A DNA stretch of 64,000 bases from JBGTLU01 sp041743935 (GTDB lineage: Bacteria > Bacteroidota > Bacteroidia > Sphingobacteriales > Sphingobacteriaceae), in assembly GCA_041743935.1 (NCBI GenBank), contig JBGTLU010000025.1:40135-104134 (forward strand). Direction: 5' to 3'. How positions within the stretch are numbered: the stretch's first letter is position 1; the number at the start of each line of letters is the position of its first letter. Shown piece by piece: positions 17,101 through 26,531 of this stretch. The translations under genes were made by a program, and so were the position numbers. The notes under the pieces were generated by a model. The model saw nothing but the letters and a program-made list of their open reading frames with translations. It was not told the DNA's origin and did no database searches.

Positions 17101-18022
17101 TTCGAAAGAATTTTTGCAACCCTTAATTACGGTATATACACCAATTGATGATATAAATTCAAACAATTTAATTTCCATTTATAATTCCCTTTACAGCCAA
17201 ACAAATCATAACTTTAATTGGGTAATAATAAATTTTGGAGAGGCAGATTTCGGTGATCAATATATTGCGCAATTTTCTAATACTAAATTCGATGTTAAGT
17301 ATTATTACTTGCCAAATTTATATAAACATGAAGCTACGCATTTCATATTAACTAATTGTTCCTCCAAATATATACTTGGCTTAGATTACCGATTTACAAT
17401 ACATGAATCTACAATTAGTGAATTAATATATCAATGGACAAATATCGAGGATAATAACCTGACCGATATAGCTGAAATTAGAGCTAAAACTGAGTATTCT
17501 AATGGGAATTTAATGGGTAAATCAAAGTTCAACTACTCCGCCAATTACACCGATATGACTTGGCACGAAATGGTTTTAAAAAACAGCAATAACTATGAAA
17601 TGTTGGCTTGTTGGGATAGAAATAAATTTTTGGATGCATTTAACTTTGATGATTACATAAAACTGTATGGTAAAGTCGATAATATTCCAACATTTATTTT
17701 ATGGTCCTCTATTGGTCTAAAATATAAAACACGGTATCTAAACAGAACACTCAAAATAGTGATAGGAAATCATTTTATAGATAATACTAAAAGTGAAAAA
17801 TTGTCCAATGTATTTGGTATAGTTTATTTCTTAAATAAGAATATTAAATTCTTTTTATATAATCCTAAATATTTTATATATCAGTATTATCACTTATCAT
17901 TATTGAGTATTAAATTAAATATGCCATTACATAAAATAATGAAATATATTGAGGGTTTTTTCTCGAAATTAATTACAAGTACATTTTATATTATATTATA
18001 TACTAAAAGTAAATTGCTATGA
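17078..18022 (+). CDS. Putative glycosyltransferase (GT2-like), divergent
   Basis: I prefer ATG 17078 (314 aa) over the upstream in-frame TTG 17057, because the extra residues only read through the end of the SDR gene; the overlap is 23 bases. The protein begins LITVYTPIDDINSNNLISIY, followed by NFNWVIINFGEADF, which mirrors the first strand and nucleotide-binding region of GT-A GT2 enzymes. A clear DxD and C-terminal Q/RxxRW are not obvious. It is extremely AT-rich, using Asn, Ile, Lys and Tyr heavily. Family assignment is tentative. Confidence 0.5.
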   Translation: MVANLYNNSKEFLQPLITVYTPIDDINSNNLISIYNSLYSQTNHNFNWVIINFGEADFGDQYIAQFSNTKFDVKYYYLPNLYKHEATHFILTNCSSKYILGLDYRFTIHESTISELIYQWTNIEDNNLTDIAEIRAKTEYSNGNLMGKSKFNYSANYTDMTWHEMVLKNSNNYEMLACWDRNKFLDAFNFDDYIKLYGKVDNIPTFILWSSIGLKYKTRYLNRTLKIVIGNHFIDNTKSEKLSNVFGIVYFLNKNIKFFLYNPKYFIYQYYHLSLLSIKLNMPLHKIMKYIEGFFSKLITSTFYIILYTKSKLL

Positions 18023-19161
18023 AAAATTATTTTAAATCACTTTTGGGTAAATTTATTTATCAAAAAAATTTAAGTTACCTCAGAAAAGTTTATGTTTCAC
18101 AAGCAACCAATCGTCTGAAAAATATACCTAATCTGGTAATAAATAATGAATTAGAGTTGGAATATTGCAAGAAGTGGAAAGTTTTTGATAATAAAATTAA
18201 TAAAGAATATTTTAGGGTATATGCAAATATGAGTGGTAATTTTAGTACTAACCATTTGCCAGATCATTTATATTTTGCTATTGTTGAACCACTTTTAAAT
18301 AATTATGATTTTAGGTTTATTGGCGAAGAAAAAAATTATTTAGATAAACTATTATTAGATGCAAGTTTACCTAAAACGTATCTACGAAATGTTAATGGAA
18401 TGTATTTGAATAATGATTATGTTGAGATTAAAGATTATAGCATTTCATTCCCCGACATATGCAATAATTCATCTATACTATTTATTAAGCCTACCGTAGA
18501 AACTGGGCAAGGAAGAAATGTGCAAAAGTTTTTTCTAAAAGGGAAAACTTATACTAATAGTGAAGGGGTTGAATTGAGCACTCAATACTTAGACTCTTAT
18601 TATAAAAAGGATTTTATAGTTCAAGAATTTTTGCCACAATGTGATTTGTTAAATTTATTTAATCCTGATTCTATAAATACATTAAGAATTTTAACTTATA
18701 GATCTATAACTGATAATAAAGTCCATTTTTTACATGCCACACTAAGAGTAGGCAAGAAGGGTGCAATAATAGACGCTTCCAGAGCTGGAGGAAGATTTTG
18801 TGGTATCCATACGGATGGAAGTTTAATTAAAAAAGTTTGGGACTCAAAGGGAAATAGTTATACGGACTTTAATGGAGTGGATATTTCAACAAATGACTAT
18901 AAAATACCTAATTATGATAAGGTTATTCAATTATCGTTAAGTGTTGCAGAACAAATACATCACCATAGGGTATTGGCATTGGATGTAATGATTGATAAAA
19001 ATAATCTTCCAAGATTAATAGAGGCAAATAATTTCTCTCAGGGTATGTTCATTTTTCAAGCAGCAGTAGGACCCTTATTTTCTGATTTTACAGAAGAAGT
19101 GGTGAATTATTGTCTACAGCATAAAGTAAATAAAGTAGAAAAATATACCTTAAAATTATAA
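18019..19161 (+). CDS. Sugar-transfer-associated ATP-grasp protein
   Basis: This 380-residue protein matches the ATP-grasp group found in polysaccharide loci (ATPgrasp_ST type). It has the ATP-binding lysine strand LFIKPTVETGQGRNVQKF, the LRILTYRS strand, ASRAGGRFCGIHTDG and the late metal-binding segment LIEANNFSQGMF. It overlaps the preceding gene by 4 bases. Such proteins are thought to ligate a carboxylate and an amine on a glycan or its precursor, but substrates are generally unknown. It is followed 3 bases later by an asparagine-synthase-like gene, another amide-forming type. Confidence 0.75.
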   Translation: MKNYFKSLLGKFIYQKNLSYLRKVYVSQATNRLKNIPNLVINNELELEYCKKWKVFDNKINKEYFRVYANMSGNFSTNHLPDHLYFAIVEPLLNNYDFRFIGEEKNYLDKLLLDASLPKTYLRNVNGMYLNNDYVEIKDYSISFPDICNNSSILFIKPTVETGQGRNVQKFFLKGKTYTNSEGVELSTQYLDSYYKKDFIVQEFLPQCDLLNLFNPDSINTLRILTYRSITDNKVHFLHATLRVGKKGAIIDASRAGGRFCGIHTDGSLIKKVWDSKGNSYTDFNGVDISTNDYKIPNYDKVIQLSLSVAEQIHHHRVLALDVMIDKNNLPRLIEANNFSQGMFIFQAAVGPLFSDFTEEVVNYCLQHKVNKVEKYTLKL

Positions 19162-19164
19162 CGC

Positions 19165-20640
19165 ATGTTATCCCCAAATTCAGATTTATTATTTCAAAAC
19201 CATGAATATTTAGGGGTATTTAATCCTTATTATTTTGTTAATGATAAGGGAGAATTTATTTACGGAAATTCATTTCAAGAAATAGTAGATAAATACGATA
19301 ATGATTTGCAGATAAATTCTTCAGCAATCTATTCTGTATTATCTCAAAATTATATTCTAGGAGATTTAACTATACTTAAAAATATTTTTCGTTCACCATG
19401 GATGGCCAAACCCAATTTAACAAATACAGGTTGGGAATTCTGTGAACTTCCAAAGCATGCAAAAAATAAAATACCTACTCAAAAAATTGCAAGTATATTA
19501 TTTGAAAAACTATGTGATGAAATTATTTCTTATGTGAAAGGAAATAAACGTATAGGAATTTTATTAAGTGGTGGGATGGATAGTAGAATTGTAGCTGGAG
19601 TATTGAATTTTTTAATAAAAACTAAACGTGTAGAGGTAGATAAAGTAGTGTCCTTTACTTGGGGGAATAATAATTCACGGGATTTTATTTATGCAAATCA
19701 AATAGCAAATCATTTCAAATGGGAATTTAAACATTACACAATTGATGAGAATAAATTTTGGCGTAATATACTTTTAGCCGGCGAAAGAGGTTGTGAATAT
19801 TCTGCCTTCCATTTACACGCAATACCAGATATTGCAAACGATGCAGAAAATGAAGTAGATATAATGCTTGCAGGTAGTTATGGCGACAGTGTTGGTAGAG
19901 CAGAATTCTCAGGTAAACATGTAAGTAATCTGCCAAGAATTGAACAGAAAATTGGTAAACATACCTACCTCTTAAATAATGTAAGTTCCTCTAAAAATTT
20001 ACTTCTGAGCGAAATAGAAAAATATCACAAGTTATTTCCTAGGGATTCACAATACCAAACGAACGAAATTGATATGCAACTTCATTACATGCGACGAATG
20101 TTAAATCCTTGCATGGAAATTATCAATGAAAAAGTTCCGCTTTATCAAGCTTTTACATCACCGGAAGTTTTCAGTTTTATGTGGTCTCTTGACCCATATT
20201 CTAGAAATGACCATAACTACAAAGAGTTATTATCTTTTTTAGATCCCAAATTATCAGAAATACCTTGGGCAAGAACTGGCAGGAAATATGGCGAGACCGT
20301 TGGCGTGCCTGATGATTTTACAAAAAAACATCATAGTTATGAAGATATTGTTCAAAATAAATTGAAGGATAGAATTACCCAATTCTTGAATGACAGTAAT
20401 TCATCTGTATTATCAGTTGATTTACTATCCGATTTAAATAAGCTTATATCCATAAATAAAGGTTCTAATTTTGATTATTTAGAATCTCTTATTTATTCTC
20501 TATCTGTTTTACATTTTGAAAATATTAATTTTAAAGATAGACTAAACATTACTAAAAAGACATCTGCCTTACATAGGAAACTAAAATTATACGGGGAATA
20601 TTTTTTTTATCGAACCATACGGAAGTATGTTTTGAAATAG
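19165..20640 (+). CDS. Asparagine-synthase-like protein lacking the glutaminase Cys
   Basis: The 491-residue protein has an Asn_synthase PP-loop domain with SGGMDS at residues 135-140. Its N-terminal part (about 130 residues) aligns in layout with the Ntn glutaminase half of AsnB but starts MLSPNSDLL. The Cys2 nucleophile is therefore absent and the protein cannot release ammonia from glutamine by that route. It may use free ammonia, another amine, or ammonia from a partner. The complete AsnB homologue 64 bases downstream is an obvious candidate. A role in amidating a sugar carboxylate or forming an amide substituent is inference. Confidence 0.78.
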   Translation: MLSPNSDLLFQNHEYLGVFNPYYFVNDKGEFIYGNSFQEIVDKYDNDLQINSSAIYSVLSQNYILGDLTILKNIFRSPWMAKPNLTNTGWEFCELPKHAKNKIPTQKIASILFEKLCDEIISYVKGNKRIGILLSGGMDSRIVAGVLNFLIKTKRVEVDKVVSFTWGNNNSRDFIYANQIANHFKWEFKHYTIDENKFWRNILLAGERGCEYSAFHLHAIPDIANDAENEVDIMLAGSYGDSVGRAEFSGKHVSNLPRIEQKIGKHTYLLNNVSSSKNLLLSEIEKYHKLFPRDSQYQTNEIDMQLHYMRRMLNPCMEIINEKVPLYQAFTSPEVFSFMWSLDPYSRNDHNYKELLSFLDPKLSEIPWARTGRKYGETVGVPDDFTKKHHSYEDIVQNKLKDRITQFLNDSNSSVLSVDLLSDLNKLISINKGSNFDYLESLIYSLSVLHFENINFKDRLNITKKTSALHRKLKLYGEYFFYRTIRKYVLK

Positions 20641-20704
20641 CAGGAAATATTAACTAACAACTCTTGAATAAATCCTATTTATCAGCAATTGAAAAACTAA
20701 TATT

Positions 20705-22567
20705 ATGTGCGGCATAGCCGGCTTAATTGCCAAAAATAAATTAGAACCCGAGCAGGTTGAACGGTTTAAGAAATCATGTAATCTGATGCAGCATCGTGGT
20801 CCGGATTATACTGGAATTTTTCAGGATGACAAGGTTTTTTTATTACATCATCGTTTAAGCATTATCGATTTAGATGCCCGTTCCCATCAGCCTTTTCATA
20901 CGGCTTCAGGTAAAACCTGGGTTACTTTTAATGGCGAAATTTATAACTACAGAGAATTGATTTCTAGATACCAGATATCTACACGTACATCTTCAGATAC
21001 AGAAGTTTTGGCAGAAATGTATGAGAGGTTAGGGGTGGAGGCTTTCAAAGAGTGGAACGGTATTTTTGCAGCAGGCCTGTATACTGCCGGAAAAAATATT
21101 ACCCTTATTCGAGATAGATTTGGGGTAAAGCCTTTATATTATTTCGAAAACCAAGATTATATTGCCTTTGCATCCGAAGCAAAAGTAATACTGGATTGGT
21201 TGCCAAGTTTCAAAATTAATCAAACGGGTTTAACCCAATATTTATGGTATGGTAACACCACCGGTTCTAGTACAATCATTCAGGGTTTACAAAAAGTGTT
21301 ACCTGCTCAAACACTCGAAATTGATTTACATAATCATTCCACAATACTTAAAAATACTTTTTGGGATATCCACTCTGTAAAACCTGAGGAGAAAATACAA
21401 GAAAAAGAAGCGGTTAATCAAATCACGGATTTATTGGGTAAGGCAGTAAAGCGTCAAATGGTAGCCGATGTTCCATTGGGTATATTACTTAGTGGCGGAA
21501 TAGATTCCTCGGCAATAACAGCATTTGCATCACAGTATTCTTCGCAATCCTTAGACACGTATACCGTTTCCTACGACTATAATTTGGGGGGTAAATCGGA
21601 AATAGAAAATGCCCGGATGGTGGCTAAAAAGTTTAATACTAATCATCATGAGCTAGTAGTAAAAGTAAGTAAGCTCGAAGAAATTTTTGAGCAATTGGTT
21701 TTTCAATACGACGAACCTTTTGCCGATCCGGCTGCAATACCCATGTATTTTTTAGGTAAAATATGCAGTGCGGATAAACGGGTAATTCTACAAGGTGATG
21801 GCGGCGATGAGTTATTTGGTGGGTATCCATTATTTAATACTTTATACAATCGTAGTTTCTGGAAAAGGGCAACTGCCTTTTATCATTTCATGCCCGATAA
21901 TAGATTAAAAGATCGTCTTAAGCGCATGAATTTTGTTCTTAACCAAAAACAAGAGGCACTTATGCACGCCTATTTAATGACAGAAGTGGTTCCATATAAG
22001 AATCCTTATGAAATCCTTCAAGCAGATTGGCAAAAATCTGCACAATCATCCAATTGGACGGTAGATTATGAGAAAGCCTATCATTCTTGTGCTAACATGC
22101 CAGCCTTACAACGTCAACGAATAATTAATATTCAATCAGAATTACCCAATACTTTTTTAGAGAAGGTAGACAAAGCAACAATGTTACATTCTGTAGAATC
22201 CAGAGTGCCATTTTTAGATAATGAATTGGCAGAATTTGTCCTTGGCTTACCACATACTAGGTGGTTAAAAGGTGGTAAACTAAAATATTTACTCAAACAA
22301 TCATTGAAAGGTGTTGTACCTGATGAAATATTACTGGGTAAAAAACGAGGATTTGATGTTCCGTATCGGTATTGGCTAAAGAATGATTTATATGGATATG
22401 CTCATAATATATTTAAGCATGCAGACATACCTTGGATTGATAGTCAACATTGTTTAGAACTTTTAGAAAAGAATAAAAACTCTGCGATTGATTATAGCCC
22501 AACTTTGTGGAAATCATTGGTTTTAAATACTTGGCTAACTAGATATAAAAACAAAATCATTGAATAA
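20705..22567 (+). CDS. asnB: Asparagine synthase, glutamine-hydrolysing type (AsnB-like)
   Basis: This 620-residue protein begins MCGIAGLIAK, so processed Cys2 is the glutaminase nucleophile, with MQHRGPDYTG and FNGEIYNYREL following. The synthetase half has the PP-loop LLSGGIDSSAI, YDEPFADPAAIP and LQGDGGDELFGGYP. Length and motifs fit full-length AsnB. In polysaccharide loci, homologues such as WbpS are proposed to convert a uronic acid carboxyl to an amide. The diamino-uronic acid predicted for this locus makes that plausible, but ordinary asparagine synthesis cannot be excluded. It overlaps the next gene by 8 bases. Confidence 0.88.
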   Translation: MCGIAGLIAKNKLEPEQVERFKKSCNLMQHRGPDYTGIFQDDKVFLLHHRLSIIDLDARSHQPFHTASGKTWVTFNGEIYNYRELISRYQISTRTSSDTEVLAEMYERLGVEAFKEWNGIFAAGLYTAGKNITLIRDRFGVKPLYYFENQDYIAFASEAKVILDWLPSFKINQTGLTQYLWYGNTTGSSTIIQGLQKVLPAQTLEIDLHNHSTILKNTFWDIHSVKPEEKIQEKEAVNQITDLLGKAVKRQMVADVPLGILLSGGIDSSAITAFASQYSSQSLDTYTVSYDYNLGGKSEIENARMVAKKFNTNHHELVVKVSKLEEIFEQLVFQYDEPFADPAAIPMYFLGKICSADKRVILQGDGGDELFGGYPLFNTLYNRSFWKRATAFYHFMPDNRLKDRLKRMNFVLNQKQEALMHAYLMTEVVPYKNPYEILQADWQKSAQSSNWTVDYEKAYHSCANMPALQRQRIINIQSELPNTFLEKVDKATMLHSVESRVPFLDNELAEFVLGLPHTRWLKGGKLKYLLKQSLKGVVPDEILLGKKRGFDVPYRYWLKNDLYGYAHNIFKHADIPWIDSQHCLELLEKNKNSAIDYSPTLWKSLVLNTWLTRYKNKIIE

Positions 22568-23636
22568 TTTGAAACAACAAATATTTTTTATCATACCAAG
22601 TTTATCTACCGGAGGTGCTGAAAGAGTGATGGCTCATTTGGTAAATTATTTTTCCGAGAATAAAAATATTGAAGCTCATTTATTATTGTTTTATGAAAAT
22701 AAAATATTCTATAAATTAAGCGACAACATCAAATTACATGTTATTAATCACGACTCTTATTTTAGTAAGTTTAAACTATTGCGTGTAATTAAAGCTTTTT
22801 TTTTTATTAGAAATAAATTAAAAAAAGAACGCCCCATTGCTTTATTATCTTTTGGAGGTAATTATAATTCATTTGTGATGACAGCTTCGATGGGACTAAA
22901 AATAAGATGTTTTATATCCAATAGAAGTCAACCAGGCTTAAGCTATGGTAAAATTGCCGATTGGTTAAATAAAAAGATTTATCCTACAGCTTACGGGATA
23001 ATTGCACAAACACAAAAAGCCAAAGACTATTTGTTAACGTATATTCAGCACAAAAATATAAGAATAATATCCAATCCTTTTCAGGTAGTAAGTGATTCAA
23101 ATATTGAACGTAAAAATATTATTTTAAATGTAGGGCGATTTGCTGCAACTAAACATCAAGATATTTTAATTAAAATGTTCAACGAAATAAATCCACCAAA
23201 TTGGGAATTACATTTTGTTGGAGATGGAGAGAAGTTAAACTACTGTAAAGGAATAGCTACCGGATTAGAAACAAGTTCCAAAATAATTTTTCATAATGCC
23301 AAAAAAGATGTAAATAATTATTATTTGAGTTCGAAAATATTTGCTTTTATTAGTAGTTCAGAAGGTTTTCCGAATGCATTGGGTGAAGCAATGGCTGCAG
23401 GTTGTGCATGCATTAGTTATGATTGTGATGCCGGACCTTCCGATTTAATTACCAATTATGATGATGGTATATTAATTCCATTAAACAACTACGAAGAGTA
23501 TAAAGAAAGCCTTATAAATTTAATGCAAGACGAAAACCTGCAAACCAAATTAAGTACAAATGCACAAATTAAAATGAATAAATTCAGTTTTAGAAAAATA
23601 GCAATGCAATATTCTGATTTTATATTAAATAGTTAA
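22560..23636 (+). CDS. Glycosyltransferase family 4
   Basis: This 358-residue GT-B enzyme begins FIIPSLSTGGAERVMAHLVN, a classic GT4 acceptor-domain start. The donor domain carries NVGRFAATKHQDILIKMF and the EX7E signature SSEGFPNALGEAMAAG. The likely start is TTG 22560, overlapping the asnB stop region by 8 bases. The next gene starts immediately after its stop. It probably transfers a hexose or HexNAc with retention of configuration; the donor is unknown. Confidence 0.88.
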   Translation: MNNLKQQIFFIIPSLSTGGAERVMAHLVNYFSENKNIEAHLLLFYENKIFYKLSDNIKLHVINHDSYFSKFKLLRVIKAFFFIRNKLKKERPIALLSFGGNYNSFVMTASMGLKIRCFISNRSQPGLSYGKIADWLNKKIYPTAYGIIAQTQKAKDYLLTYIQHKNIRIISNPFQVVSDSNIERKNIILNVGRFAATKHQDILIKMFNEINPPNWELHFVGDGEKLNYCKGIATGLETSSKIIFHNAKKDVNNYYLSSKIFAFISSSEGFPNALGEAMAAGCACISYDCDAGPSDLITNYDDGILIPLNNYEEYKESLINLMQDENLQTKLSTNAQIKMNKFSFRKIAMQYSDFILNS

Positions 23637-24776
23637 ATGAAGATTTTAGTTAATGCAACCACGTTGGTTGTAGGAGGCGGAGTTCAGGTTGGCGTTTCTT
23701 TTATTGAGTATGCAGTAGAGGTTAAAGATATTACGTTCAAATTTATAGTTTCAAAAAGTATTTACAATGCCCTATCAGCGGAAATAATTAATTCTAATGA
23801 TATTATTTGTATTGATCCTTCTCCGGCTCGGCCAATAAAAGGTTATCAAAACAGAAAATTAATTAAAAAAATATGCCATGATTGGAATCCTGACTTGGTA
23901 TATTCAATCGGCTTTCCTTCTTATATAAATTTCAAAAAAACCGAAGTAGGACGATTTACCAACCCTTGGCAAATTAATGATAAACCATTGCCATGGCATT
24001 TATATCCTAATTTATTGAAAAGGTTTAAAATTTGGGCACTCATGGTTTTGCGTCAACATTGGTCTAAAAAAGCCAATTATTTTGAAACACAAACAGAAGG
24101 AGCTAAAAATGGTATCATCAAACGCCTTGGAATTAAACCAGACAAAATATTGGTTATACCAAATTCAATAAATAAGGTATTTATTCAGAATATTAATTAC
24201 AACAATATAAAATTTAATAGTAATCAAATACCAAGAGTTTTTTGTTTGGCTGCTCCTTATCCACACAAAAATTTGGGTATTATTCCTGAAATAATAAGTA
24301 AACTAAATAAAAAGCATAACCTCGAAACTAATTTCATACTTACATTACCATATGATTCTTTGATTTGGCTTGATATAGAAAAGTCAGCTAAAAAATTAAA
24401 TGTATCTAACCAGATAATAAATGTTGGTAAATTAAAATTGGATGAATGTTTATCAGAATATAAGAAAGCTGACGTTGTTTTTATGCCTACCCTACTCGAA
24501 ATATTTTCTGCTACTTATCTTGAAGCTATGGCCATGGGTGTGCCGATAGTAACTGCCGATATGAATTTTGCCCATGACAACTGTGGCGATGCCGCCATGT
24601 TTTACGATGCTAACAATCTTGATGATGCTGCAAATAAATTGGCAGAAGTAATTACAAACAACAATTTGAGAAAGAATCTTATAACTGCAGGTTATAATAA
24701 ATTTAATACATATCCTGTTTCAGGAGATAAATACAATCTACTTTTTAATTGGTTTAAAGCCACCATCCACCATTGA
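23637..24776 (+). CDS. Glycosyltransferase family 4
   Basis: This 379-residue GT-B protein starts with a glycine-rich loop (VNATTLVVGGGVQVGVSFIE). It has the donor-domain features RVFCLAAPYPHKNLGIIPEI and PTLLEIFSATYLEAMAMGVP, the latter an EX7E-type motif. It directly follows another GT4 gene with no spacer and precedes the second amidotransferase by 1 base. It probably adds one of the residues whose modification genes follow, but no substrate can be assigned. Confidence 0.86.
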   Translation: MKILVNATTLVVGGGVQVGVSFIEYAVEVKDITFKFIVSKSIYNALSAEIINSNDIICIDPSPARPIKGYQNRKLIKKICHDWNPDLVYSIGFPSYINFKKTEVGRFTNPWQINDKPLPWHLYPNLLKRFKIWALMVLRQHWSKKANYFETQTEGAKNGIIKRLGIKPDKILVIPNSINKVFIQNINYNNIKFNSNQIPRVFCLAAPYPHKNLGIIPEIISKLNKKHNLETNFILTLPYDSLIWLDIEKSAKKLNVSNQIINVGKLKLDECLSEYKKADVVFMPTLLEIFSATYLEAMAMGVPIVTADMNFAHDNCGDAAMFYDANNLDDAANKLAEVITNNNLRKNLITAGYNKFNTYPVSGDKYNLLFNWFKATIHH

Positions 24777-24777
24777 A

Positions 24778-25914
24778 ATGAAAAACTATCAAATTTGTAC
24801 TAAAACTATCATGGATACTTCCGATACGGATATTGTCTTCGATGGTTACGGGATAAGTGATTATTATCATAATTTCCACCAAAATATTTTACCTAATTGG
24901 CATACCAATGAGATTGGGTACAATCAATTAATGCAAACTGCGGAAAAAATCAAACAGGAAGGAAAAGGGAAAGATTTTGACTGCATAATAGGCATAAGCG
25001 GTGGTTTAGATAGCTCCTATACTGCTTATGTAGCAAAAGAAATCATGGGCATTCGCCCTTTGCTTTTTCATGTAGATGCAGGATGGAATACCGATAAAGC
25101 TGTTGGGAACATAGAGAAATTATGTAATGGTCTGGATTTAGATTTATTTACAGAGGTAATCAACTGGGAGGAGATGAAAGACTTGCAACGAGCTTTTTTT
25201 TATGCTCAGGTACCCGGTGTAGATGCTCCGCAGGATATTGCATTCTTCTCGGGCATGTACAAATTCGCAAGAAAACATAAATTAAAATACGTTTTAACCG
25301 GTTCGAATTATTCTACAGAATGTTGCAAAGAACCTGCAGCATGGGGTGCTTACCCTGGTATTGATAAATTATTAGTAAAAGATATTCATAAGTCATTTGG
25401 CAAAATGCCTCTCAAAACTTTCCCAGTATTGGATATTTTGGAGTATAAAGTACTTTACAGAATTGTCTATGGGATGAGAGTATATTCACCCTTGAACTAT
25501 ATTCCGTTCATCAAGAAAGATGCAGAAGATTTGTTGAACAAAAAATTTGGTTGGGAGAAATTTCAACACAAACATCACGAATCTCGTTTCACCCGTTTTT
25601 ACGAAGATTATTGGCTGCCCAGAAAATTCGGATTTGAAAAAAGAAGAGCCCATTTCTCGAGCCTCATTCTTACAAACCAAATGACTAGAGACGAAGCCTT
25701 AGATAGAATATCTAGACCCGAGCTGGATGAAAGAACATTGCAAAATGAATTTGAATATGTGGCACATAAATTAGATTTTTCGGTAGACGAATTCAAGAAA
25801 ATATTCAATGGGGAAAACAAGACATTTAGAGATTACAATAACAAAAGACATATCATAAACTTGGGGGCTAAAGTACTTACTGTTTTAGGTCAGGAAAAAC
25901 GATTAATGCGATGA
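24778..25914 (+). CDS. wbpG: N-acetyl sugar amidotransferase (WbpG-like), copy 2, altered Cys knuckle
   Basis: This 378-residue PP-loop enzyme has SGGLDS at residues 74-79 and is homologous to copy 1 over its whole length (for example HHESRFTRFYEDYWLPRKFG against a similar run in copy 1). The N-terminal cysteine knuckle has degenerated: the first pair reads C7-T-K-T10 and the second S27-D-Y-Y30. Three of four cysteines are lost, although the surrounding IMDTSDTDIVFDGYG still aligns. It overlaps hisH copy 2 by 4 bases. The order here is amidotransferase-hisH-hisF, the reverse of set 1, and divergence is high, so this is not a recent duplication. It may act on a different sugar. Confidence 0.86.
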   Translation: MKNYQICTKTIMDTSDTDIVFDGYGISDYYHNFHQNILPNWHTNEIGYNQLMQTAEKIKQEGKGKDFDCIIGISGGLDSSYTAYVAKEIMGIRPLLFHVDAGWNTDKAVGNIEKLCNGLDLDLFTEVINWEEMKDLQRAFFYAQVPGVDAPQDIAFFSGMYKFARKHKLKYVLTGSNYSTECCKEPAAWGAYPGIDKLLVKDIHKSFGKMPLKTFPVLDILEYKVLYRIVYGMRVYSPLNYIPFIKKDAEDLLNKKFGWEKFQHKHHESRFTRFYEDYWLPRKFGFEKRRAHFSSLILTNQMTRDEALDRISRPELDERTLQNEFEYVAHKLDFSVDEFKKIFNGENKTFRDYNNKRHIINLGAKVLTVLGQEKRLMR

Positions 25915-26531
25915 TTGGTATAATTGACTATGGTTTAGGTAACATAAAAGCCTTTATCAACATCTATAATCGTTTGCATATTCCTGTTAAAAGTATTAAG
26001 ACAATCCATGATTTTGATGACATCAGTCGGCTAATACTTCCGGGCGTTGGCGCATTTGATTTCGCCATGGAAAAGTTTAACCAATCTGGTTTACGTGATC
26101 CCATCGAGAACTTAGTTTTTAAAAACAATATACCAATAATAGGTATATGTGTAGGCATGCAAATGCTGGCTTTTTCTAGTGATGAAGGTTCCTTGCCAGG
26201 ATTAGGCTGGATACCCGGAACGGTAAAAAAATTTGATGAAACACTTATTTCCTATTCCACCCACTTACCTCACATGGGCTGGAATGATATTATAATAAAT
26301 AATAATCAAACGATTTTCAATGATTTTGAGCCGGATCCAAAATTCTATTTTCTTCATTCCTATTATTTCCAAACCGAAAACCACAATCAAATAGTTGCAA
26401 CATCTCACTATGGGATTGATTTTACATGTGCCGTTAACCACAAAAACATAGTTGGGGTACAATTTCATCCTGAAAAAAGTCATCACTTTGGGGTGAAACT
26501 ATTGGAAAATTTTGCTAAATATCCATGTTAA
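25911..26531 (+). CDS. hisH: HisH-like glutamine amidotransferase, copy 2
   Basis: This 206-residue class I glutaminase has Cys80 in GICVGMQM and His186/Glu188 in FHPEKSHHFG, so the triad is complete. It overlaps the amidotransferase copy 2 by 4 bases and HisF copy 2 by 7 bases. Presumably it feeds ammonia through the HisF-like barrel to the second amidotransferase. Compared with copy 1, core motifs are kept but the surface segments differ widely, consistent with long separate histories. Confidence 0.9.
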   Translation: MIGIIDYGLGNIKAFINIYNRLHIPVKSIKTIHDFDDISRLILPGVGAFDFAMEKFNQSGLRDPIENLVFKNNIPIIGICVGMQMLAFSSDEGSLPGLGWIPGTVKKFDETLISYSTHLPHMGWNDIIINNNQTIFNDFEPDPKFYFLHSYYFQTENHNQIVATSHYGIDFTCAVNHKNIVGVQFHPEKSHHFGVKLLENFAKYPC

